This document shows, in pieces, positions 1-7,059 of a stretch of 43,279 bases of DNA. The stretch's first letter is position 1. Each line of letters starts with the position of its first letter. The position numbers and the translations under genes are program-made. The stretch is taken from the NCBI GenBank assembly GCA_965218865.1, contig CBDCME010000047.1:1-43279 (forward strand), written 5' to 3'. Source of the stretch: CBDCME01 sp965218865 (lineage in GTDB: Bacteria > Pseudomonadota > Alphaproteobacteria > JAAXGF01). The notes under the pieces are model-generated. The model worked only from the letters and a program-made list of their open reading frames with translations. It was not told where the DNA came from and searched no databases.

Positions 1-267
1 GGGCAGCCACGCAGGAGGGGACGCGCAACTATCCGGGGGTGCGGGATTTGATCGTCGATGAGCTTATCGATCGCATGACCAAGGCGCGCGAACGCGGTGC
101 CTTCGTCGGCATTGTCCGGGCCATGGACAGGGTGCTGCTGTGGGGGCACTACTTTGTCCCCCTCTATCACCTGAACGACGATCGGATCGCCCTATTGGAA
201 CAAGCTGGGTCGGCCCGAGGTCATACCACTCTACGGAATCGTTCTGGACGCGTGGTGGGAGGAATGA
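1..267 (+). pseudogene. 3' end of YejA-like ABC transporter substrate-binding protein, frameshifted
   Basis: This is the C-terminal end of a periplasmic solute-binding protein (SBP family 5, YejA-type, oligopeptide/microcin C import); the 5' part lies outside the window. Reading from base 3 gives GTRNYPGVRDLIVDELIDR and then AMDRVLLWGHYFVPLYH, which match the conserved tail of the family (a -DALID- stretch, then LDRVLLWNHYVVP). After DDRIA the frame is lost in a CCC run near base 191. Dropping one C restores YWNKLGRPEVIPLYGIV and the family's usual WW-containing ending, stopping at TGA 265-267. So either a real one-base insertion or a sequence error is present. It is likely a chromosomal core gene cut by the window edge, with mobile DNA starting immediately after it. 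Confidence 0.7.
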
Positions 268-365
268 ACGCACCGGCCGACGCAGGACTTATTCCGGGTC
301 GGTGACGATTTGGCCACCTGATGTGCGGACCTCGACGTCCTGCCGGGTGGCTCCCTCACAACGGC

Positions 366-1279
366 CCATAGTTGTTCCCCGGCAACACCGTCGACGTGAC
401 CACGGTGGCGAAGGTCAAGCAAGATCTGAAAGGCTGGCGGCTGAACCGGTGCGTGTTCGTCGGAGATGCGGGGATGGTCTCGGCAGAGAATCTGCGTGCC
501 CTGGCGCGCGGGGGCGGTCGCTACATCGTGTGCATGTTGGTGCATCGCGGCGGGGAGGTGGACACCGAGGTGGTGAGCCGGCGGGGACGCTACCGCGAGG
601 TCGCCGAGAACCTCCAGGTCAAGGAGGTGGTGGTCGGCGAGGGGAGCGGCGCCGACGCTATGTGGTGTGCTTCAACCCCCGCGAGGCCGAGCGCCAACGC
701 CATCATCGCACCGAGGTGCTGGCCGAGCTCGAAGAGGAACTGGCGACGTTGCGCGCCGGGTGCGGTACCGGACACGCCAAGCGGGTGTGCGAGCTACGTG
801 CCAGTGGACGGTACGGAAAGTATCTGCGAGTCACCGGCACCGGGCGCCCGGCCATCGACCGGGCCCGGGTCAAGGCGGCCGCACGCATGGACGGAAAGTT
901 CGTCGTGCACAGCAACGACGATACCCTCAGCGCCGAAGACATGGCGCTGGGATACAAGCAGCTGCAACGCGTCGAGCAGGCGTGGCGGCAGAGCTCAAGA
1001 GCGATCTGCGCCTTCGCCCGGTCTATCACCGCGTGGCCCATCGCATCCACGCCCACATCGCGTTGAGCGTCATCGCCTTGTTGCTCGAACGCATGGCCGA
1101 GCACGCCTGCGCCGATACCTGGCGCAACATCCGAGACGACCTGAAACGCATACAACTTGCGCAATTGATCGGGCCGAACGGGACCTTGTGGCAGGTCACG
1201 GAAGCCCCGCCCCAGTGCATCCAACCGACTGAAATCTCTTCACATCAGACCACCCGCGACGATCCTGAAACTGGGCTGA
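366..1279 (+). pseudogene. Decayed IS1634/IS4-type transposase, C-terminal part
   Basis: DDE transposase remnant of the IS1634 family. The start (FPGNTVDVTTVAKVKQDLKG, then FVGDAGMVSAENL with the second catalytic Asp) is in frame 3. The frame shifts near 645-660 to give YVVCFNPREAERQRHHRTE and the DGKFVVHSNDDTLSAEDMALGYKQLQ block. It shifts again near 990 to give RPVYHRVAHRIHAHIALSVIALLLE (the family's C-terminal Y-H-R block), and a last time near 1215-1229 to end LKSLHIRPPATILKLG and TGA at 1277-1279. The N-terminal half, with the first Asp, is missing. At least three frameshifts make it non-functional. Confidence 0.75.
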
Positions 1280-1493
1280 GCGCCTAGTCGCATGGCTTTC
1301 CGCGAGCTCGCTCGTAACGGATTGATCCGTCCCAAGAATTCCAGAGCTCGTATCTATGAGGTGTCAAACTGGAGTTTGGTGGACAAAGGGTGCCTACACG
1401 GCCTACCTTGACTCGCGCACGGCACCCCCAGATCATCAGCGGCTTGCGGCCGGATTGCAGACGGGCCACTTCGCGGGCCGGCTGAGGCGACAA

Positions 1494-2979
1494 ATGGACC
1501 ACAACCCGTTCTACGATGTTGCCAAGGCAGACGCCCACACTCCTCACGACGTGGCGACCCTCTTCGTGCGCGACGCCAGTCCCATCTGGGGCAATCTCCA
1601 GTATCCGATCAACCACATCGTCGTCGGCGCTCGGGGCACCGGAAAGACCATGGCCCTGCGCCAACTCGACTACCTCACGTTGGCAAGCGCCGACCAGATG
1701 CCGGACTTCATCGGCGTCTACACACATGTGTCCCGAATCTCGGCCATCTTCCACGCTCTGTTCGCCGACCGCGAAGGGAGCGCCGACCAACCCCTAGTTC
1801 GGCAGCTCCAGCAGGTCTTCGCGGACTACCTTGCGCTCGAAGTTGTGCGCGGCCTCTGCGACCTAGCGGACGGGGACGATCGGCTGGCGCGGCCGGACTT
1901 CAGCGCGGTGTTTCGCCTTCCCGGCGGGTTCGATGCCGGCGACATCGCCGAAAATTGCGCGCGCCTGCAGATACAGGTCGAGTCCAGCATTCAGTCCTGG
2001 CAGATCTCGGGGCGATGCGCATGGCAGCCGCTCGGTGACCTCCCGACCATCGTCGCACGGCTTGCGAAGGCCCTGCGGCACGCCAATTCGTGGCTCGAGC
2101 GGGAAAGGCCTTGCCTCTACGTCCTTCTTGACGAGTCCTCCCCGGTTCCGCTGGCCTGCCAGTCCGTGCTGAACAGCCTCCTGCTGCGCGGCCAGCCCTA
2201 CTGCGCGAAAATCGCCGTGCGCCCGTTCGAGTGGCACACTTTGACACCCCGTCGGATCGCCTGAGGGAGCAGAGCACCGATTTCTTCGTCCTCCATCTCG
2301 ACCACTCGGATGAACTCAACGCGGCGTACATTTCGCGCATGGAGCAGATTGTCGGCAAAGTGCTTGCTAGCCGAAATTTCACTGTTGCCGGCATCCAGGA
2401 AGCCCTCCCGGGTAGCGCCGACTATCCCTATTCGGGATTCGACGCAATCTGCGCCGCGTCCTCCGGCAACCCCCAGGACCTCTTGCTGATCTGCTCAGCG
2501 ATCTTTGCGGCATGGGGCAACGCGGACGGTTCTGGCAATCAGGCATTCGAACCGGTGAAGCCGTCGCTACAGCATGACGTCGTCCGTACGTGGTCGCGGG
2601 ATTTGGCAACCAGAACGCCTACGACGCATCACGCCATCTTTGCCGGTCGCTGGCACAAAAGGTGAAGCGAACGTCCGACGCAAGACCGATCAATCGGATT
2701 CGAGTATCGGTCAGACCAACCGGACCTCTTTACGGACGGGTCGCTTCCGGACGACTTGGCGGAGCCGTTCCGGCCCGCGTTCGCCGGCGGGTTCGTACGA
2801 CCCGGGGAAGAGGCGCACGCATCGTTGTTCGATGTACCGGGGAGCTTTCGATTGAGCCGCGGTGTCTTACCCGAACTGAGATTCCGCTCGACACGCCGGC
2901 GATCCCGCCGGTGGCATTGGACCGCAGGTTCATCGAGACCAACGCACGCACGAGTCACGTTTACACCACCGCGAGAGCG
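1494..2979 (+). pseudogene. ORC/CDC6-like P-loop ATPase, interrupted by frameshifts
   Basis: P-loop NTPase resembling the bacterial ORC-CDC6-type AAA ATPases found in accessory islands. From ATG 1494 (MDHNPFYDVAK; a GAGGCGAC Shine-Dalgarno-like stretch lies just upstream) the protein has a clear Walker A GARGTGKT at about residues 45-52 and a Walker B-like LYVLLDESS. The frame breaks near 2235, where DTPSDRLREQSTDFFVLHLDH continues in another frame. It breaks again near 2600 (FGNQNAYDASRHLCRSLAQKV) and again between about 2690 and 2880 (GFEYRSDQPDLFTDG, LAEPFRPAFAGGFVRPGEE, DVPGSFRLSRGVLPELRF). The exact 3' end is unclear because its last residues may share the frame of the next gene. The family assignment rests on motif pattern and context and is moderate. 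Confidence 0.55.
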
Positions 2980-3840
2980 ATGCCAGACCCGGTCGTCTAC
3001 CTGTCGAGTTCCTTCATCGAGCCCACTGACCCGCGCTGGGAACCCGTGACGCAGGCGCTACTCGTCGCCGGCTTCTCCTTCCCCAAGGTTCGGCCAACCG
3101 ACGAGTCCTCTGCGTGGCTCCACGGTGCCCGGCGCAAGATTGCCAAGGCCCACGTCGCACTCCTCGGTGGCCAAGTCGCAACGTCGCACACAATGTTCGA
3201 AATCGGGCTGTGCGCGGGCGCCAGCCGCCCGGTCGACGCAATCGTCGGTCAGCTCGGCAACGGCCAGATCCCGTTCGAGGAGACGGCCGAATTGCCGCCC
3301 CTGTCAACCGTCTCGCATCAAGTGGACGACGGAAACTACAGTCGGTTTGCAGCCGAAGTTCGTGCTGTCGCAGCGCAACTCATGGCCCATCCGAGCGATT
3401 TCGCCAACGTCGCCATCACTGGTGTCTCGCTACGCCCGAAGCGGAGGCGGGAGAAGACCGTCTATCTGTCCGTACCGGAGACCGTTGCCGACCGCATCCC
3501 GCTGGACGAAATCCGGAAAGCTCTGGCGGCTTACGAATGGTCCATGATCACGGAGGCGGACATGACGTCCTATGCCGCCAACGCGCTGCAGGTGCCGGTG
3601 CTTTGCGCGTATACAGCAAGGATCGGCGTGATCGACACGTCGGCTGCCGATGGGTTGGACGCGATCCAGAGCTACAAGCTGGGCCTCTTTGCCGGCAAGC
3701 GAGGATGGCGGATATTGCACAGCTCCAGCACGGAACCGCCCATCCCCAGCCCGCTCGATAGCGTTGTTGGCGCGGAGTATTTCCGATGGGAGCAGGAGGC
3801 CGAACTGGTGGAACGCATCCTGCGCTTCGTTCGGACCTGA
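2980..3840 (+). CDS. Tandem TIR/nucleoside-deoxyribosyltransferase-like protein
   Basis: 286-aa protein that appears to contain two copies of the same Rossmann-like unit. Copy 1 (about residues 4-135) has VVYLSSSFIEP at the first strand and TMFEIGLCAGA around Glu74, the pattern of nucleotide-cleaving TIR and nucleoside 2-deoxyribosyltransferase-like domains. Copy 2 (about 159-286) has TVYLSVPE and YKLGLFAGKRGWRIL, where the Glu position is Lys233, so this copy is probably non-catalytic. Start ATG 2980 is chosen because the upstream frame belongs to the decayed ATPase. It sits between that ATPase and an unrecognised protein that overlaps or closely follows it, which suggests one operon. A role in abortive-infection-type NAD/nucleotide depletion is inferred from fold and company only. 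Confidence 0.6.
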   Translation: MPDPVVYLSSSFIEPTDPRWEPVTQALLVAGFSFPKVRPTDESSAWLHGARRKIAKAHVALLGGQVATSHTMFEIGLCAGASRPVDAIVGQLGNGQIPFEETAELPPLSTVSHQVDDGNYSRFAAEVRAVAAQLMAHPSDFANVAITGVSLRPKRRREKTVYLSVPETVADRIPLDEIRKALAAYEWSMITEADMTSYAANALQVPVLCAYTARIGVIDTSAADGLDAIQSYKLGLFAGKRGWRILHSSSTEPPIPSPLDSVVGAEYFRWEQEAELVERILRFVRT

Positions 3841-3851
3841 GATTACCGGAC

Positions 3852-4919
3852 GTGGCCGCACTCGATCCTGTAGACCGCATCGAGGTCGGCGGCGATGAGG
3901 CGGCGCTCTTCTTAGTCGCCGGTAGTTTCGAACCACGATCGGTCCGTGCCTCGAGCCTGCTCGACGGCAACGTTGATCGGGCAGTCGTGTTCACCTACGA
4001 CGACACGCTCGACACCGAATCGGGACGCCGGAACACGCGGGAAATCGGGGTCTGCTTGCGCGAGAAGTCTCGGACTCTCGACGTGTTGCACTGCCAAGTG
4101 GGCGATCCGTTCAGCGTCGTTGGCGCATTCCACACCTACGTCACCCGAGAGCGGCTGGTAGGCGCAGTTCGATCTGTAGTCCTCGATGCGACGTGCTTTA
4201 CCAAACTGCATCTGCTGTTGCTGCTGCGCTTCCTGAGTGATTGGCTCCGCGTGGAGGTCACTCGCATCTGTTACACCAAGCCGTTGGTCTACGCCACGGC
4301 GTTTGGGAAGGAACTGAGCTACGGCATCCGCAAAACGGTGTACTTGCCTTACCGCTGGACGGAGCGACGTGGTGCGGGTACGGGCTTGATCGCGTTCCTT
4401 GGCCACGAACCTCGCCGTTTGGAACGGATCGTCCGAGAAATCGAGCCGGACCTTTGCGTCGTGCTGCTCGGCAAACCGGGCTTCACTGCCGACATGGTGG
4501 CGTACAGCAAGGGGGCCAACGCGGGCTTGATTCGGCGAGCCGAGTACGACCGCCACTATCGGCAGGACGTCGCGCCGGCGGACGACATTGAACGGTGTGT
4601 AGATGTCCTCGCTGAGCAGCTCCATGCCTTGCACGAGGATGGATGCAGCGATGTCTACCTCGCTCCCCTCGGCACGAAACTTCAGGCGCTTGCCGTGGAC
4701 GTACTCAGGCGGCGCCAGGATGCGGGACGGCTGTCGCTGGCGTACGCGGTTCCCGACCGTTACGAGCGCCGGAGCTATTCCCAAGGCTTTGGCGCGACGA
4801 TCGTCACCACATTTACGAACCAGCCGGAGAGAGTGCCGGGCATCGTGCCGATCCCGGTCGGCGGTGCCGTCGTCACTGATGACGACGTGAACGCGCTACG
4901 CGACGAGCTGGGGATCTAA
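3852..4919 (+). CDS. Unrecognised protein of the ATPase/TIR-like cluster
   Basis: About 355 residues, intact. I do not recognise the family. It starts with LDPVDRIEVGGDEAALFLVAGSFEPR, has a hydrophobic LHLLLLLRFLSDWLR stretch near the middle that looks like a buried helix rather than a membrane segment, and ends with a Rossmann-like DVYLAPLGTKLQALAVDVL followed by LSLAYAVPDRYERRSYSQGFG. The C-terminal PLGTK...P..Y...S.G pattern suggests a nucleotide- or sugar-binding fold. The start is uncertain: GTG 3852 is preferred, because ATG 3786 would overlap the previous gene by 55 bases. The next gene (PIN) begins at 4920, directly after this stop, implying coupled translation. Confidence 0.6.
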   Translation: MAALDPVDRIEVGGDEAALFLVAGSFEPRSVRASSLLDGNVDRAVVFTYDDTLDTESGRRNTREIGVCLREKSRTLDVLHCQVGDPFSVVGAFHTYVTRERLVGAVRSVVLDATCFTKLHLLLLLRFLSDWLRVEVTRICYTKPLVYATAFGKELSYGIRKTVYLPYRWTERRGAGTGLIAFLGHEPRRLERIVREIEPDLCVVLLGKPGFTADMVAYSKGANAGLIRRAEYDRHYRQDVAPADDIERCVDVLAEQLHALHEDGCSDVYLAPLGTKLQALAVDVLRRRQDAGRLSLAYAVPDRYERRSYSQGFGATIVTTFTNQPERVPGIVPIPVGGAVVTDDDVNALRDELGI

Positions 4920-5353
4920 ATGACGAGTTTGCTCGACGTCAACGCCTTGATTAGCTTGCTCGACGCCAACCATCGGCACCATGCGGCCATCACGGGATGG
5001 TTGGGCCAGAACAACGACCGTTGGGTATCCTGTCCGATCACGCAAAATGGGTAACCTTCGGATCGTCACCCGGGAAACCTACCCCAACACAATCAGTATC
5101 AGGGAGGCCCTCAGGAACACTGTCGCAAGCCGTTTCCACACCCGGTCATGAGTTCCTGTCCGACGACATCTCGCTGCTCAACCAACAGCTTGTCGCGCAC
5201 GAGCACATCCAAGGGCCCAGGCAGTTGACCGACATATACTTGTTTGCGTTGTCGGTTTTCCATGGTGCGCGGTTCGTGACGTTCGACACAGGTGTCTCGC
5301 ACGTCGTCGTGCCGCAGGCGACTAACGCCTCCCTCCATGTCATCAGGCCTTGA
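4920..5353 (+). pseudogene. PIN-domain (VapC-like) ribonuclease toxin, frameshifted
   Basis: Starts MTSLLDVNALISLLDANHRHH at the base after the previous stop, the classic PIN N-terminus with the first acidic residue (DVNALI). The frame ends at a TAA near 5049 after PITQNG. The next frame gives NLRIVTRETYPNTISIREALRN, and after a second shift near 5145 a third frame gives HEFLSDDISLLNQ, then LTDIYLFALSVFHGARFVTFD with the conserved C-terminal Asp pair of VapC proteins. So the gene needs two single-base corrections to be whole. No VapB-like antitoxin is visible beside it; solitary PIN proteins also occur in defence operons. Confidence 0.65.
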
Positions 5354-5529
5354 TGACTTCCCTGAGTCTGGTGGGCGGCTATCTCCGCTGTCTCTTGATG
5401 CCTGACGCATTGGTAACCGGCGCCTCGGTGACCAATGGCCGCCGCCAGTCGGCCACCACGTCCGATGTTGTACGGCCTATGAACCGTACCGGGTTTCCCG
5501 GAGGCTCCAAACGTTGAGAGACTGGAGCC

Positions 5530-5854
5530 ATGAAACATTCAAACAGATACTCGCCGGAGCTTCGGGAGCGGGCAGTGCGGTTGGTCCTGGAACCACCAGG
5601 TCGAGCACGACTCGCAATGGTCGGCCATCGTCTCGGTGTCGTCGAAGATCGGCTGTTCGGCCGAGACGCTACGCAAGTGGGTTCGGGGCGCTGAAGTCGA
5701 CGAGGGCGTTCGACCTGGGCTGACGAGCGCCGAGCGCGAACGGCTCAAGGCGCTGGAGAGGGAGAACCGCGAACTCAAGCGGGCAAATGAGATCCTGCGC
5801 AAGGCGTCTACGTATTTCGCCCAGGCGGAGCTCGACCGCCGACCCAAGACATGA
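5530..5854 (+). pseudogene. IS3 OrfA (HTH transposase subunit), frameshifted
   Basis: Starts MKHSNRYSPELRERAVRLVL at ATG 5530, the conserved IS3 OrfA N-terminus, with an upstream GAGAGACTGGAGCC. One extra C near 5592-5597 shifts the frame. The other frame continues HQVEHDSQWSAIVSVSSKIG, then the helix-turn-helix CSAETLRKWVR and the leucine-zipper LKALERENRELKRANEILRKA, ending RRPKT. OrfA normally binds the element ends and makes a fused OrfAB by programmed frameshifting. Here the shift lies upstream of the HTH, so it is a lesion and not the programmed site. Confidence 0.75.
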
Positions 5855-6200
5855 AGGCGTTCATCGACGCACACCGCGGCGAATACGGGGTCGAGCCGAT
5901 CTGCCGGGAGCTGCCGATCGCCCCGTCGTCGTATTACGAGTGCAAGGCCCGAGAGTCGGAACCGGGCCAGCTGCCGGCACGCACCGGTCGCGACCGGCAC
6001 GCACCGGTCGCGACCGGCACCTGCGAGCGCACATCCGGCGTGTATGGGACGAGAACTACCGGGTGTTCGAGGTCCCGCGCCCGAACGCCTTGTGGCTCGC
6101 GGACCTCACCTACGTCGCGACTTGGGCGGGGTTCGCCTACGTCGCATTCGTCATCGACGCCTACGCACGGCGCATCGTGGGCTGGCGGGTGTCCACTGCC
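5851..6200 (+). pseudogene. IS3 OrfB (DDE transposase), duplicated and deleted
   Basis: Overlaps orfA by ATGA at 5851. It begins MKAFIDAHRGEYGVEPICRE, the normal OrfB N-terminus. A 20-bp tandem duplication at 5981-6020 breaks the frame; deleting one copy restores LPARTGRDRHLRAHIRRVWD. Immediately after ENYRV the sequence jumps to FEVPRPNALWLADLTYVATW, missing roughly 60 residues of the linker region, and it ends at ARRIVGWRVST without the last catalytic Asp/Glu region. It is dead as a transposase. Confidence 0.75.
5981..6020. repeat. 20-bp perfect tandem duplication
   Basis: GCACCGGTCGCGACCGGCAC occurs twice head to tail (5981-6000 and 6001-6020) inside IS3 orfB. Each unit contains the palindrome CCGGTCGCGACCGG. 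Removing one unit restores the transposase frame, so the duplication is a secondary lesion. Confidence 0.9.
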
Positions 6201-6394
6201 TCCCACCACGTCCCAGGCAGAACCGGAATACACGCCTCGTTCTCGGCGATCCTCAGACATTCCAGCACCGTCGGCAGATCAAGGGAGAATTCCACCTCGC
6301 CGCACCTCATCGCGAATACCAGAGGAGATCTCCGACCGCCGGCGCCATTCGGGCCTGCCTGTCCACCCGACTTGCCGCGATGCTTCTTCCTCAT
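6196..6394 (-). pseudogene. Small hypothetical protein truncated by the IS3 remnant
   Basis: Reads MRKKHRGKSGGQAGPNGAGG and then PLVFAMRCGEVEFSLDLPTV, LECLRIAENEACIPVLPG, ending in WWEAV at the point where the IS3 sequence begins (about 6196). The stretch looks like a real folded domain rather than a shadow frame, but I do not recognise it. It lies at the 3' end of the minus-strand conjugative module and is probably its last retained gene, cut off by the IS. Confidence 0.4.
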
Positions 6395-6500
6395 CGCCAA
6401 CGTCCCGGAAGCTCCCGACCGGAACCGCCACCCGGAACAGAACGAACCCGGTCAGGAACGCCGGCACCACTGATTACAACCACTTGATCCATTCAGTCAT
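6279..6500 (-). pseudogene. Possible small membrane protein with internal TAA
   Basis: ATG 6500 opens MTEWIKWL, then TAA at 6474-6476, then in the same frame SVVPAFLTGFVLFRVAVPVG, which looks like a membrane helix, and continues to 6279. A CAA-to-TAA change would explain the stop. It overlaps the preceding small hypothetical in another frame, so this is a weak call. It sits directly downstream of the single-pass membrane protein gene of the conjugative module. Confidence 0.25.
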
Positions 6501-6564
6501 CACCCTCGTCAACTCCGGACGGCGGCCCTTCCGGCGCCGCCTTCTCGATCACCAGCCGGGGCGC

Positions 6565-7059
6565 TCACACTGGCGCCACGACATGCGGCAATTCCACCCC
6601 CGCGGCAGGCGGCGCCGGTTCCACGCTCCCGGCCTTCACCGGCGGCGGGGGAGAGACCCCGGGAGACGCTTCCACTTCCGAGCAAACGGTCCGGGCCGCT
6701 CCGAAAATAACCGCGAACGGACACCACCACGGCCGCGAGGCCTTCCCTCCAACAACCAGCGGCGGAACCCGAACCCCGTCCGGCGTGGGCCTCTCGACGA
6801 TTATCTCCTTCTCGACGACGATCGGCGGAAACGCAGATGGCGGAACCGGCTCGGGCGCCGGCACCTTGAATTTCCACGCCGATTCGTCTTCCATCGGCCC
6901 GCCGGCGGACGGGGCCGCGGAACCCGTTTCCGCCACCGCGTCCAGCTTCGAATGCAGCGCCGAAACGTCGAACAGGACCGCGACGGCCAGAACCACGACA
7001 ACGCCGAGGACCGCGAAAACCCCGAAAAACACCGCGCCGCCGGCCTTCCCGCCGCTCAC
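6565..7059 (-). CDS. Single-pass, proline-rich membrane protein of the conjugative module
   Basis: GTG 7059 overlaps the TGA of the upstream primase gene (GTGA), so it is translationally coupled. 164 residues: a short MSGGKAGG N-terminus, one membrane helix (AVFFGVFAVLGVVVVLAVAV, about residues 9-30), then a periplasmic segment that is Pro/Ala/Val-rich with KVPAPEPVPPSAFPPIVVEK and a second, weaker hydrophobic patch CPFAVIFGAARTVC flanked by two cysteines. The topology resembles small accessory proteins of type IV secretion or entry-exclusion functions, but no family is recognised. Confidence 0.5.
   Translation of the reverse strand: MSGGKAGGAVFFGVFAVLGVVVVLAVAVLFDVSALHSKLDAVAETGSAAPSAGGPMEDESAWKFKVPAPEPVPPSAFPPIVVEKEIIVERPTPDGVRVPPLVVGGKASRPWWCPFAVIFGAARTVCSEVEASPGVSPPPPVKAGSVEPAPPAAGVELPHVVAPV

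Larger units (their letters stand above)
5480..6200 (+). mobile_element. IS3-family insertion sequence remnant
   Basis: The left terminal repeat begins TGAACCGTACCGGGTTTCCC at 5480, typical of IS3-family (IS51-like) ends, and is followed by a broken orfA/orfB pair. The element stops abruptly after GWRVST at about 6200 with no right end visible. Sequence beyond that point belongs to a minus-strand gene of the conjugative module, so the right half has been deleted. Confidence 0.7.
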
